Origin: CAWCAL01 sp963695075
Lineage (GTDB): Bacteria > Actinomycetota > Acidimicrobiia > Acidimicrobiales > CAWCAL01
Reading direction: 5' to 3'
DNA: 64,000 bases
Assembly: GCA_963695075.1 (NCBI GenBank)
Contig: CAVOFR010000005.1
Location: 124,001-188,000, forward strand
Numbering within the stretch: position 1 is the first letter of the stretch; every line of letters begins with the position of its first letter. Below the pieces are notes generated by a model. That model did no database searches. It had not been told where the DNA came from and saw nothing but the letters and a program-made list of their open reading frames with translations. This document shows, piece by piece, positions 49,378-59,255 of this stretch. A program made the translations under genes and the position numbers.

Positions 49378-52100
49378 CGGGCCTCCTTCGCTTCGGCCCC
49401 ACGGGCCTCTGCCCCGGGTCCGGCGACGCGGAGGGCTGCGGCTTCGAGGACCTCGAGCGTACGGTGGGCGATGTCGTCCCACTCGAAGGAGGGTCGACGC
49501 TCGATCGTGGCCGCTCGAGATCGATCGAGCTGCTCGGCGGTGAGCCCATCGATGCAGCGGGTGAGGTCGTCGACGGTGGTGCCATAGCGGATGTCGGCGC
49601 CGGCGAAGGTCTCGTCGAAGAACTCCCAGTCCGACGTGATCGCGGGGATTCCGGCGCCGATGCTGTCGAACGCGGTGCCGGTCGTGAGCATGCCCTGGGG
49701 AGCGAACGGCAGTATGAGGGCGTCGAACGCGGCCATGCGGCGGGCATACCGGTCGTCCGGCAGGTGGCCGCGGTCGACCACGATCCGCGGATCGTCGGGA
49801 ACGTCGATGTCGTCGTCCGACCTGATCATCAGCTGGAGATCGTCGCGGCTGCTCGCGGCGACCGCGTCGACGACGAGCTGCAGGTTCTTCTCGGGGCGGG
49901 GGGCTCCGATCACCGCCAAGCGCAGCCCGCAGGGGCTCCACGCCTCCTCGCGCTCCACCTGATCCCGGATGGTGCCGACGGCCGAGGCGTGCTGGGCTCC
50001 CCAGTGCCCGTGCGGGATCACGGTGTGCATCGTGTCGGGCCCGTACGCGTAGACATCCATCGCGACCCGGCGCCCGGCTTCGGTGTGGTGGATGATGGCG
50101 TCCGCGGCCTCGGCCCAGAGCTGATAGCTGGCGCCGGCGTCGTCGTCTTTCACCGCGTGAGGGAGCAGGTTGTGCTGCGTCCAGACGATGGCCGTGCCGG
50201 TGGAGCGCACCTGGTCGATGACCTGCCGGGTCCGGTCGGGATCGGTGCCGGTCCACCATTCGGGCCAGGCAAGGTGGAGGACGTCGACCTCCTCGAGTCG
50301 TCGGATGAGATCGACGTCGGGGATGGCCGCCGTCCGGGTCACCAGCTCGGACCGCAGCGGACCGTACAGGCTGCGGTCGTACTGATGGCCGTACATAGTG
50401 CTGGCGACTCGCAGGAGCGGAGTCACCCGCCATGAGAGCTCGACCGAACGGGCGGGTGCGATCTCGATCTGGTGGACCCGGGCGGCCTCGCCCCAGAAGC
50501 TGCGCCACTCGGCGATACCGGCTGTGTCGACGGTCTGGACCCGGATCGTCGGTGCTCCCCGATCGACCTCGACCCGCAACGGCCGTTCCGCCCGTTCGCC
50601 GATCGTGATCGACAGGGGACCGGGGAGCTCTTCGTCCTCGAATTCGAGTGACTCGTCGACGACCAGGCTTCGTCCTTCGATGCGGTAGGTCGCCCGACGT
50701 CGCCCGCCGATCGCGTCGTCGTGGTCGGCGTTCGACCCGCAGGGTGCCCAGCCTTCGTGGGTGACGCTCAGGCGCCCGGGCTCGTGGTGGATCGAGGCGG
50801 GCAGTGCGGCCGGAACGAGAGTGGTCGCGTCATCGCCGTCCAGCGGTGCCGAGGGTGATCGGGTGATGACCGGGACCATGGTCGGATGCCCCGATGTCGG
50901 TTGCTCGAACAGTCCGGGCGCCCGGGGCGATGGCGCGTATTCGGTCGAGAAGCCGTGCAGCAGAGGCAGCGCGAACCGCAATGAGGGGTGCCGCACCGAC
51001 CAGACGCCGGCGCGGCGATCCGGGTCGAAGATCACGAGTCGATCGACCCGGGGCCAGAGGTCGGCGGGTGGACATCCCTCCACCGCGGGCCGAGCGCGGA
51101 GGCCGAGCGCGGCCAGCAGCAGCTTGCCGTAGAGATCGAGTGTCATCTGGAGTCGCCGGTGCGGACCTCGGTAGAACATCGTCGCCCGGCCCTGATGGGC
51201 GGAGACGACCCCGTCGGGGAACCAGTCCTCCAACGCTTCGAGGGCGGCGCCGGCGCGGGCCAGCCATCGTCCCTGGTGTTCGCCGATGTCGTGGCCGACC
51301 GCTACACCGGCGAGCTCGATGGTCATCGCGAGGCCGAGCGCACCGATCGAACGGCCCCAGACCACCGCTCCGCCCGGCTGGGCCAGGTCGTCGAGGTCGG
51401 CCAGGACTCGGGCCAGCCCAGCTTCCCAGGCCTCACCGATCCGGTCGCGGAGGGGTTCGGCGAAGAGGTACAGGTCCGGCGTGTAGATGTCGTAGTGCAC
51501 CCACGGGCCCATGCCGTCGTCGATCCATCCCCGCGCCCCGCCGAACATCGATCGTGCTCGCTCGACGAAGGCATCGTCGTCGGCTCCGGCCCTCCCGCGC
51601 AGTCGTGCCGAGCCCCGAAGACAGCGAGCACCCACCACGGCGAAGTTGGGTGGGATCGGTGCCCCGTCCCTCAGCATGGCGATGGTCCTCGGGGAATCGG
51701 CGGCGTCCAGGATCTGCTGGTGCAAGCGGGCGGGCAGGGTCTCGATCCCGCCGATGCGCTGGACGGTCTCGGCGACCCGGTAGGCGGCGAACGCCTCGAC
51801 GGCGGACGGGTCGAGCCCCGCGAGCAGCTCGACGACGTGGGATCGGAGATCGACGTCGGCCACCCGTTCGACACCACACTCGAGGAGCAGGCCCAGCACG
51901 TACACCAGGTCACCGGCGGTGTCGTCGCCGACGTTGTGTCCGGCATGGATCCGGGGAAGCGCCAGGTCCGGCGCGGTCGAGGCCTCGAATTCGGCGAGCT
52001 TCCGGACCGTGGTCTCGATCAACCGGTCGGCCAGCGCACCCGAGGTCGTCGGGCCGGCCAGCGGTGGTTCCGGCATTCGGAAGTCACGCAAGTCGGTCAA
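49374..52100 (-). CDS. Fusion of DUF2264-like alpha-toroid domain and glycosyltransferase
   Basis: 908 residues, TTG start. The N-terminal 400 residues look like an (alpha/alpha) toroid glycosidase of the DUF2264/GH154 kind: GWIDDGMGPWVHYDIYTPDLY and VWGRSIGALGLAM. The middle (about 400-560) is beta-rich, as in polysaccharide lyases and related enzymes. The C-terminal 330 residues resemble a GT-B glycosyltransferase: DVLHLAWPEWW, VWTQHNLLPH, LAVIGAPRPEKNLQLVVDA and FDALILPFAPQGMLTTGTAFDSIGAGIPAI. The domain naming rests on motifs and is moderate. Both degrading and transferring activities in one chain are unusual. It overlaps both neighbours. Confidence 0.55.
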   Translation of the reverse strand: MTDLRDFRMPEPPLAGPTTSGALADRLIETTVRKLAEFEASTAPDLALPRIHAGHNVGDDTAGDLVYVLGLLLECGVERVADVDLRSHVVELLAGLDPSAVEAFAAYRVAETVQRIGGIETLPARLHQQILDAADSPRTIAMLRDGAPIPPNFAVVGARCLRGSARLRGRAGADDDAFVERARSMFGGARGWIDDGMGPWVHYDIYTPDLYLFAEPLRDRIGEAWEAGLARVLADLDDLAQPGGAVVWGRSIGALGLAMTIELAGVAVGHDIGEHQGRWLARAGAALEALEDWFPDGVVSAHQGRATMFYRGPHRRLQMTLDLYGKLLLAALGLRARPAVEGCPPADLWPRVDRLVIFDPDRRAGVWSVRHPSLRFALPLLHGFSTEYAPSPRAPGLFEQPTSGHPTMVPVITRSPSAPLDGDDATTLVPAALPASIHHEPGRLSVTHEGWAPCGSNADHDDAIGGRRRATYRIEGRSLVVDESLEFEDEELPGPLSITIGERAERPLRVEVDRGAPTIRVQTVDTAGIAEWRSFWGEAARVHQIEIAPARSVELSWRVTPLLRVASTMYGHQYDRSLYGPLRSELVTRTAAIPDVDLIRRLEEVDVLHLAWPEWWTGTDPDRTRQVIDQVRSTGTAIVWTQHNLLPHAVKDDDAGASYQLWAEAADAIIHHTEAGRRVAMDVYAYGPDTMHTVIPHGHWGAQHASAVGTIRDQVEREEAWSPCGLRLAVIGAPRPEKNLQLVVDAVAASSRDDLQLMIRSDDDIDVPDDPRIVVDRGHLPDDRYARRMAAFDALILPFAPQGMLTTGTAFDSIGAGIPAITSDWEFFDETFAGADIRYGTTVDDLTRCIDGLTAEQLDRSRAATIERRPSFEWDDIAHRTLEVLEAAALRVAGPGAEARGAEAKEAR

Positions 52101-53103
52101 GTCGCTCCCTGTGGACTTCGTTCACGCCGGGCTCGCCGTCCGACCAACGTCGCACTTCTTCGGCTACGAAGTCGGCCATGCGGGCCAGCTCCGAGCCCTG
52201 GGTCCCGGCGAGGTGGGGTGTGAGGAACACGTTCGGCAGCGTGGGCAGCACGCTGCCCTCGGGCAGCGGCTCGGGATCGGTGACGTCGAGGACGGCATGG
52301 AGTCGACCCGACGTGAGATGGGGAAGGAGCGCATCGTGGTCCAGGAGCCATCCCCGCGCCGTGTTGATGAGGGTGGCTCCGTCGCGAAGAGCGGAGAGCT
52401 GCTCCGGTCCGATCATGTGGAGGGTGGTCGGCAGCGCGGGCGCGTGGATCGACAGGATGTCGGACGCGGCGCACAGCTCGGTCAGTTCCATCTTCGTGAC
52501 GCCCAGCTCGTCGGCCTCCGCGGGTGTCACGTGCGGGTCGTACAGGGCGACGTGGAGATTCGGGAACGCCTCGAGGAGTTGGATGACGCGACGGCCGATG
52601 AGCGAGGCCCCGACGATGCCGATCGTGCGGTCGTAGTTGCCCCAGGCCGAGGCCGTGAAGTCGTCGATCGCACCCTCGATCGATCCCTCGGTCGGCTCGC
52701 TCACGATTCGTCGCCACATGACGCCTTTGTTGGCGAACAGGATCGCGGCGAGCGTGAACTCGGCCACGGGCTCGGCGTTGGCACTGGCGCCGGACGTGAC
52801 CCGGATCGGGCGGTCCCAGATCTCTTCGGTGACGGTCAGTTTCACCGTGCCGGCGGCGTAGGCGAAGAGCCCGAGCTTCGGCGCGCGGTCCAGCATGGGT
52901 CCATCGACGAGGGGACAGCCCCAGTGACCGACGATGACCTCGGCCCGGGCCAGCAGCTCGTCGGCTCGCGGGTCGTCCCAACGCCCGAGCGGCTCGGGGT
53001 CGAGGACCGATCCGATTTCGTCGAACCGTTCGATGGCCTCGTCGTCGAACAGGCCGAGACCGGACCAGTGGGCCAGGACGATGGAGGGTCTGGCCCGGCT
53101 CAT
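52084..53103 (-). CDS. D-2-hydroxyacid dehydrogenase family protein
   Basis: 339-residue NAD-dependent dehydrogenase of the D-isomer family. The nucleotide-binding loop is TIGIVGASLIGRRVIQLLE (GxSxxG variant), followed by ALYDPH, the INTARGWLLD active-site arginine segment, DVTDPEPLP with glutamate, and LTPHLAGTQ with histidine. ATG 53103 overlaps the stop of the TIM-barrel gene. Its substrate is probably a hydroxyacid from sugar breakdown. Confidence 0.85.
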   Translation of the reverse strand: MSRARPSIVLAHWSGLGLFDDEAIERFDEIGSVLDPEPLGRWDDPRADELLARAEVIVGHWGCPLVDGPMLDRAPKLGLFAYAAGTVKLTVTEEIWDRPIRVTSGASANAEPVAEFTLAAILFANKGVMWRRIVSEPTEGSIEGAIDDFTASAWGNYDRTIGIVGASLIGRRVIQLLEAFPNLHVALYDPHVTPAEADELGVTKMELTELCAASDILSIHAPALPTTLHMIGPEQLSALRDGATLINTARGWLLDHDALLPHLTSGRLHAVLDVTDPEPLPEGSVLPTLPNVFLTPHLAGTQGSELARMADFVAEEVRRWSDGEPGVNEVHRERLDRLA

Positions 53104-53876
53104 CCCAGGACCTCGCGGAGGACGCGCAGATCGCTGGAAGCCTCGTCGAGGAGGAATCCTGGCTCGTCCTGTTCGCTGAGCACTCCATGACTGAACTCGA
53201 TCGTCCACGAGCCGTCGAATCCGAGCGACCGCAGCAGCGCGACCTGCGACTCCAATCGGCCCCGGATGTCACTGAGCCGGGGGGCCGTGAGCGCCGTGAA
53301 GTCGAGGAAGTTGACGTGGACGTGGGTGATGCGGTCGCCGTACGCGTCGAAGCGGCGGCGGAGGTGGTCGGGGTCCTCGTGGGTGTGGACGATGGCCCGG
53401 AGGCGATCGGCGGACCCGGCCGCATCGAAGATCTCGGTTGCCGTCGACGGCTCCTCGGCGATCGAGATGCCGTGGTGGCATTCGCACAGCAGGGCCACCG
53501 TGCGCGGGAGCTCGTCGAGCCACGTCGCGATCCGCTCGGCATAGGCGCCGGAAGCCGAGGGGTCGTTGCCGACATCGAACTTGATCCCTGTGCTGCCGGT
53601 TCGGCGAACCCATTCCGTCACCGCGGTGCGGCCGCGGGGATCCGGATCGTCCAGGGAGACGTAGCTGTTGAAGATGTCGACGCTCAACGGGTGATCGAGC
53701 ACCCGGGATGCCTCCTCTGCCTCGGCGGCGGTGAGGTGCCGCTCCCAGATCTCGATGCCGTCGAATCCGGCCCGGTCGATCTGGTCGAGCCATCGAGACA
53801 ACCTGATCGGAGTGGAACCGGCCTTCCACCGCCCCGGCTCGACGGCGATGCTGCCCAGCAGGATCGTCGGCCTCAT
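53100..53876 (-). CDS. TIM-barrel sugar phosphate isomerase/epimerase family protein
   Basis: 258 residues with start MRPTILLGS (53876). An extended start at 53906 would add ten residues. Barrel strands with metal ligands are visible: FDGIEIWERHL, VALLCECHHG, HTHEDPDHL, THVHVNFLDF and WTIEFSHG (acidic and histidine ligands at the expected strand ends). It is first in the minus-strand operon and diverges from the dihydrodipicolinate-synthase-like gene across only 28 bp, so the two directions share a promoter region. Confidence 0.8.
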   Translation of the reverse strand: MRPTILLGSIAVEPGRWKAGSTPIRLSRWLDQIDRAGFDGIEIWERHLTAAEAEEASRVLDHPLSVDIFNSYVSLDDPDPRGRTAVTEWVRRTGSTGIKFDVGNDPSASGAYAERIATWLDELPRTVALLCECHHGISIAEEPSTATEIFDAAGSADRLRAIVHTHEDPDHLRRRFDAYGDRITHVHVNFLDFTALTAPRLSDIRGRLESQVALLRSLGFDGSWTIEFSHGVLSEQDEPGFLLDEASSDLRVLREVLG

Positions 53877-53904
53877 CCTCGGAATGGTAGACAGTTGGGT
53901 CGTC

Positions 53905-54846
53905 ATGCCGAGTCCCCCGTTGCCGCTCCGACCGAATCGCCGCATCACGGGCATGTCGGCTGTCCTCCTTCCACATCGGAACGAGACCACCGTCGATTGG
54001 TCGGCCTTCGAGGCTCATGTCCTGCGGACGCACGAGGCGGGCTTGATGCCCGCGGTCAACATGGACACCGGCTACGTACAGCTGATCCCGACCGAGACCC
54101 GCCGCCGGGTGCTCGAGGTGACCGCGGGGATCACCGAGGGAGCGTTCGTCGCCGGTGCTCATGTCCATGACCGACCCGGTGACGGGTTCGATCTGGATGG
54201 CTACCTCGAGACGGCGGCCGAGATAGCGGCGGCCGGGGCCACGCCGATCATCTTCCCCTCGCACGGCCTGAACGACCACGGCGACGCGGCGTGGCTGGAC
54301 GGATACGGCCGCCTGGCCGGCGAGCTCGATCGGTTCCTCGGCTTCGAGCTCGGGGCGATGTTCGTCCCGCACGGACGGATCGTCTCGCTCGACACCTATC
54401 GGGGGCTCCTCGAGCTCCCGCAGTGCATCGGTGCGAAGCACTCCTCGCTGAGCCGGCAGCTGGAATGGGATCGGCTCGCTCTACGCGACTCGATCCGTCC
54501 GGACTTCATGGTGCTGACCGGCAACGACCTGGCCATCGACATGGTGATGTACGGGTCCGACTACCTGCTGGGACTCTCGACATTCGCTCCGGACGCGTTC
54601 GCCAGACGGGACCGCCACTGGCTCGAGGGTGACGCTGCATTCCACGAGCTGAACGACCTACTCCAGTACCTCGGGCAGTTCGCCTTCCGTCCTCCGGTAC
54701 CCGCATACCGGCATGATGCGGCCATGTTCCTGGAGCTCCGGGGCTGGGCGGCAGCCGATTCGACGCCCACGGGTTCACCCCGCCGTCCCGACTCCGACCG
54801 ATCCGTGTTGCAGGACATCGTCGAGCGGCTGGAGGTGCTGTTGTGA
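53905..54846 (+). CDS. Dihydrodipicolinate synthase family protein (DUF993-like)
   Basis: 313-residue aldolase-type TIM barrel. The start at ATG 53905 includes the segment RRITGMSAVLLPHRN that I associate with this subgroup; ATG 53953 is possible. Visible are PAVNMDTGYVQLIP and IGAKHSSLSR, where the lysine is the likely Schiff-base residue. It probably cleaves or condenses a 2-keto acid rather than making lysine. It overlaps the next gene by GTGA. Confidence 0.75.
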   Translation: MPSPPLPLRPNRRITGMSAVLLPHRNETTVDWSAFEAHVLRTHEAGLMPAVNMDTGYVQLIPTETRRRVLEVTAGITEGAFVAGAHVHDRPGDGFDLDGYLETAAEIAAAGATPIIFPSHGLNDHGDAAWLDGYGRLAGELDRFLGFELGAMFVPHGRIVSLDTYRGLLELPQCIGAKHSSLSRQLEWDRLALRDSIRPDFMVLTGNDLAIDMVMYGSDYLLGLSTFAPDAFARRDRHWLEGDAAFHELNDLLQYLGQFAFRPPVPAYRHDAAMFLELRGWAAADSTPTGSPRRPDSDRSVLQDIVERLEVLL

Positions 54847-56243
54847 CACGCCGGTTCACCCAGGTCAAGAAGCTGCGCACGATCGAACAATTGCGGGCCC
54901 ACCTCGGCGAGCTGGGTGTCGAGCTCCCGCTGGCCGACGAGGTCGACCCCGCTGTCTTCGCGGCTGGAGCGGTGATCCACGACGGCAGCGCCGGGACCAT
55001 CGAGATCGACAACCGCTTCGCCACACTGCCCATGGAGGGATGGGACGGTACCGACGACGGTCGTCCCACCGATCTGGTTCGTCGTCGCTGGCAGCGTCTG
55101 GGCGAGAGCGGCGCCGGGCTGGTCTGGGGCGAGGCGACGGCGGTGGTCCGGGAAGGTCGGGCCAACCCCAACCAGCTCGTGATCGACGAGTCGACCGTGG
55201 ACGGACTGGCCGAGCTTCGTGCCCTGCTCTCCCCCGACCAGGTCACCGGACTCCAGCTCACCCACTCCGGCCGCTACTCCCGGCCGGACGCATCGGGACC
55301 GGCGCCGCGGACGGCCTACCGCCACCCCCTGCTCGACGAACGGGTCGGCGCGGACGACACCTCGGTGTTCACCGACGAGGAGCTCGATCGCCTGGTGTCG
55401 GACTACGTCGCGGCCGCGGTCCTGGCGGCACGGTCGGGGTTCGATTTCGTCGACGTCAAGGCGTGCCACGGCTACCTCGGCCATGAGCTCCTCACCGCCC
55501 ACGACCGTCCCGGTTGCTACGGCGGCGACCTGGCCGGCCGTACGACGTTCCTCCGGTCGATCATCACCGGCATCCGCGAGGCGGCCCCTTCCCTGGCGGT
55601 GGCGGTCCGCCTGTCCCTGTTCGACGTCGTGCCGCACAGCCCCGGACCCGACGGCGTGGGTGTGCCGGCGACGACGGACGCGTATGCGCACGCGTTCGGC
55701 GGTGACGGTGGCGGTCTGGGGATCGACCTGACCGAGCCCCACCGGCTCCTCGACATGCTGTCGGACCTCGGCGTCGGGCTCGTCTGCATCACCGCGGGCA
55801 GTCCCTACTACTGCCCGCACGTCCAGCGGCCGGCGTACTTCCCACCCTCGGACGGCTACCAGCCGCCCGAGGACCCCCTGGTAGGTGTCGCCCGGCTCCT
55901 GGCTGCCACCGCCCAGGTGACCGAGCGGCATCCCGATCTCACCGTCGTCGGTACCGGCTACTCGTATCTGCAGGAGTGGCTCCCCAACGTGGCCCAGGCC
56001 GTGCTCGCGTCCGGCGGAGCCGATCTCATCGGTCTGGGTCGGATGGTGTTGTCGTATCCCGATCTGCCTGCCGACGTGCTGGCCGGCAATCCACTCACCA
56101 GCGGCCTGATCTGCCGGACGTTCAGCGATTGCACGACCGCCCCTCGGGCCGGGCTGGTGTCCGGTTGCTACCCGCTCGATCCCTTCTACAAGGATCGGCC
56201 GGAACGGGTGGAGCTGACCAAGGCGAAGCGGAGGGCCCGGTGA
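54843..56243 (+). CDS. NADH:flavin oxidoreductase, old yellow enzyme family
   Basis: 466-residue FMN-dependent TIM-barrel oxidoreductase. Visible features: N-terminal FATLPMEGWDG, GLQLTHSGRYSRPD with the substrate-binding histidine, DFVDVKACHGYLGHELLT, VVGTGYSYLQEW and the phosphate-binding LIGLGRMVLSYPDLP. GTG 54843 overlaps the gene before. The C-terminus carries cysteines (ICRTFSDCTTAPR) like the iron-sulfur-type subgroup, but not a full cluster motif. The substrate is unknown. Confidence 0.82.
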   Translation: MTRRFTQVKKLRTIEQLRAHLGELGVELPLADEVDPAVFAAGAVIHDGSAGTIEIDNRFATLPMEGWDGTDDGRPTDLVRRRWQRLGESGAGLVWGEATAVVREGRANPNQLVIDESTVDGLAELRALLSPDQVTGLQLTHSGRYSRPDASGPAPRTAYRHPLLDERVGADDTSVFTDEELDRLVSDYVAAAVLAARSGFDFVDVKACHGYLGHELLTAHDRPGCYGGDLAGRTTFLRSIITGIREAAPSLAVAVRLSLFDVVPHSPGPDGVGVPATTDAYAHAFGGDGGGLGIDLTEPHRLLDMLSDLGVGLVCITAGSPYYCPHVQRPAYFPPSDGYQPPEDPLVGVARLLAATAQVTERHPDLTVVGTGYSYLQEWLPNVAQAVLASGGADLIGLGRMVLSYPDLPADVLAGNPLTSGLICRTFSDCTTAPRAGLVSGCYPLDPFYKDRPERVELTKAKRRAR

Positions 56244-56311
56244 CGTCGCCCGCCGAACGCCGAAATCTGGTCCGTCAGCGTCGGGCGACCGACGTCGAGG
56301 CAAATGGGTGA

Positions 56312-57354
56312 TCAGGTCGGGTAGGGGTGCTGCTCGTTCCTGAGCGGTTCGCCGGCGAGGTAGCGACGGAGGTTGTCCTCGAACAGCTCGTGCAGGTTCA
56401 CGAAGAGGCGGTCCGGAGCGCTCGCGCAGTGGGCCGACAGATACAGGCGCGGGGCATCCCAGAGCGGACTGTCGGCAGGGAGGGGCTCGATGCGGGTCAC
56501 GTCGAGCGCCGCGGCCTGCAGGTGAGCCGACGCCAGGGCACGCGAGGAGAGCCTCCTCGTCGACGAGGGATCCCCGCCCGACGTTCACGAACATCGAGCC
56601 CGGCGCCATCGCAGCGAAGGCGGCTTCGTCCATCAATCCCTCGGTCTCGGTGGTCTCCGGGACGGCGGCGGCGACGATGTCACAGCGGCCGAGCATCTCG
56701 TGCAGTCGGTCGGGCTCGTAGACATCGTCGACCAGATCGGAGGGCGATCCACTGCGTCGCATGGCCAGGACGGCTCAGCTCGAACGCTCGGGCGCAACCG
56801 GCGACCCGCCGGTTGATCTCACCGAGGCCGATGAGCCCGAGGGTCCGTCCGGCGAGCTCCTGACCGAACAGCGTCTGCCAGCTCGTGGCGCTTCTGGGCG
56901 TCGTCCAGCGCCCGGGCGTTCTTGTACTCGGCCAGGATCCGACTCATCACGAACTCGGCGATGGCCGTGGCGTTCGCGCCGGCTGCGCTCGTGAGCCGAA
57001 TTCCCGCGTCGTAGAGCCCGGCCGATTCGAGCTGACCCACGCCCGCGCCGAGTCCCTGGACCCATCGGAGCCTCGGCGCGATCCCGGCCACGTCGAACGG
57101 CAGGTCGAGCGTGACGCAGCAGTCGATCCGGCTGAAGGCGTCGACGTTGTGCGCCACTCAGCTCGATCGCCTGCCCACGGGCCTCGTCCCAGGGAGGTAC
57201 GCCGCGGAGCCGCCGTAGCTCGGCGGGCTCCTCGTAGGTCTCGACCAGCACCTCGATGCGATCGTCGATTTCGGCCAGTCGAGCGACGTGATCCTCGAGA
57301 TCGCTGTTCCACCACGCCGGATAGAGGACGCCGACGACGAAGCGGTTCGCTCAC
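56312..57354 (-). CDS. D-2-hydroxyacid dehydrogenase (frameshifted, at least 5 sites)
   Basis: Rebuilt across several frames from GTG 57354: FVVGVLYPAWWNSDLEDHVA, then AHNVDAFSRIDCCVTLDL and LRWVQGLGAGVGQLESAGLY, then QELAGRTLGLIGLGEINRRVA (NAD loop), DIVAAAVPETTETEGLMDE with FVNVGRGSLVDEEALL (active-site Arg), and the C-terminal YLSAHCASAPDRLFVN to PYPT. Breaks lie near the start and close to 57155, 56880, 56770 and 56540; the four I checked are each cured by removing one base. Motifs are conserved, so sequence error is likelier than decay. It overlaps the oxidoreductase beta gene by GTGA. Confidence 0.65.
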
Positions 57355-58139
57355 GCGGCACCGTCGGGGAGTTCCGATCGGAGGACGCCGACCTGATGGG
57401 TGCCGGCAATGGTCTCGGCCAGGTAGTCGGGAGCCTCTTCGGTGGGGACGAACCAGCCGGTCGGGCACATGGTGAGGATCTCGACGAAGGACAACCCGAG
57501 GCCGCTGCTGCTGCGCGGCGAAGGCGTCGACGATCATCCGCTTGGTCCGGGCCACGTTGCCGGCGTCGTTGACCGCTCCGCGGGCCACGTAGCCGACGCC
57601 GTCGATGCCGGCGATCAGCTCGGCGATGCGCATCGGGTGACCATGCTGTCGCGGATCGCGGCCGTCGAGGGTGTTCTTCGTGCGCTGGCCGACGGTGGTG
57701 GTGACCGTCAGGTGGCCGCCGGTCTCGCCGAACACGCCGTTGTTGAGCATGAAGCAGGCGATGTTCTCGCCCCGTGCCGCGGCGTGGAGGACCTCCTGGA
57801 GCCCCTCGTTGGCCATGTCGCCGTCGCCCTGGATGGTGAACACGGCCAGTTCGGGTCGCACCCGGGCCACGCCGGTGGCCACCGACGGGCGCTCGACCGT
57901 GCAGGGCTTGGAGCACCTCGACGTCGAGGTTGTTGGAGAATGCAGTGCTGCAACCGATGCCGAACACGGCGATAGCAGCGGTCGGCCAGGCCGAGCAGCG
58001 TGAGCGCGTCCATGACCGCGCGCATGGCGATGGGCTCACCGCATCCCGGACAGAGGTGATGGGCGCCGACGTCGATCAGGTCGGGGGTGTGGTCGTCGAC
58101 GAGGGTGGCGTCCACGGGCGCCTCGTTGCTGGGGATCAC
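57351..58139 (-). CDS. 2-oxoacid:ferredoxin oxidoreductase, beta subunit (frameshifted)
   Basis: Thiamine-diphosphate subunit of a 2-oxoacid:ferredoxin oxidoreductase. Pieces in three frames give HHLCPGCGEPIAMRAVMDAL, VFGIGCSTAFSNNLDVE, LAVFTIQGDGDMANEG (TPP-binding GDGD), LTVTTTVGQRTKNTLDGRDP and FVEILTMCPTGWFVPTEEAP. Breaks are near 57960, 57890 and 57510; the first is an extra C. The start is GTG 58139, or GTG 58171 overlapping the alpha stop if one more base is extra. Which oxoacid it uses cannot be read. Confidence 0.75.
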
Positions 58140-58167
58140 CCGGAGGGGGTCGCCGCGTTCGGGTCGG

Positions 58168-59255
58168 TCACGAGCCGTACTCCACCAGGAGCGAACGGAC
58201 CGAGCTGGTGAGGTTCTCGACGGTCACGTCGGGTGCGATGCCGAAGGCCGAGGAGTCGGTGCCGAAGCCGTTGAGGCCGACCACCGGCGCCGCGCCCAGG
58301 ACGGCGAGGCGCACGTCGTCGATCATCTGGCCGGCGTTGTTCTCGTAGACGGCGACGACGCCGGCCCCGTCCGCCGCTGCTGCGACGTCGTCGGTCGGGG
58401 AACGGCCAGAGGGTGACCGGCCGGACGAGGCCGACCCGGAGACCCTCGGTCCGGAGGTCCTCGACGACCGCTCCTCGCGTACCGGGCCATGGTTCCGTAC
58501 GCCACGAGCACGATGTCGGCGTCGCCGACCCGATCGACCTCGACCCGGGGAGCGATCCCCGCCTCCATCTCACGCCGTCGCTCGGCGCACCCGGCGTAGT
58601 GCTCGGCCAGGTCGTAGCCGACGCCGTCGCGTTGCTTGGTCGTTCCGAGCGGTGAGACGAGCTTCGCCCTTCCGGATCCGCCCGTGGTGCCGTCGAGCGA
58701 CCAGTCCGGGCCGGCGGGAGGCATCGGGAGCGGCTCCGTCGAGCTCGAGGTCGACCCAGGTGTGGGCGAGGTAGTAGTCGCCGACGACGAGGACGGGGTT
58801 GCGCCAGCGGTCGGCCAGGTCGAACGCATCGGCGACCAGACTCGGCCACCTCGGCCGGGCTCGACGGCGCCAGGACGGGCGTGCGGTAGTCGCCGTGGCC
58901 CCCGCCCCGCGTCGCCTGGAAGTAGTCGCCCTGGCCCCGCGCCATGTTGAGCACGACGAATCCGATGCCGGCCATGGACGCCTCGGCGATCGACTCCTGC
59001 ATCAGGGACAGACCCTGGCCGGTCGATCCGGTCGCCGAACGGGCTCCGGCCGCGGCCGCGCCCCAGACCATGCCGATGGCTTCCAGCTCGCTCTCGGCGT
59101 TGATGCACACGCCCCCCACCGGAGGCAACGCCTGGGCCATGTGTTCGAGGACCTCGGTGAACGGCGTCATCGGGTAGCCGGCGAAGAACCGACAGCCGGC
59201 CCGGACCATGGCCGTCGGCCACTGCGGCGGCCCCATCGACGAGCTGTCGGGTCAC
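58168..59255 (-). CDS. 2-oxoacid:ferredoxin oxidoreductase, alpha subunit (frameshifted)
   Basis: Catalytic alpha subunit. The GTG at 59255 overlaps the delta stop. Pieces: CRFFAGYPMTPFTEVLEHM, GGVCINAESELEAIGMVWGA, ATGSTGQGLSLMQESIAEAS, GDYFQATRGGGHGDYR, then in other frames VGYDLAEHYAGCAERRREM, DADIVLVAYGTMARYA, LRVGLVRPVTLWPFP, and an end EYGS at 58168. One break is an extra C (ADG/MVRAG), another an extra T (VAE/LVADAF). With these removed the length is about 360 residues, normal for the family. Confidence 0.75.

Noticed and set aside
58995..59020. Another GGGACAGACCCTGG-like sequence resembling the 6.2-6.4 kb palindromes
   Set aside because: It lies inside the alpha subunit gene and encodes the conserved QGLSLMQ segment, so the match is a coincidence.
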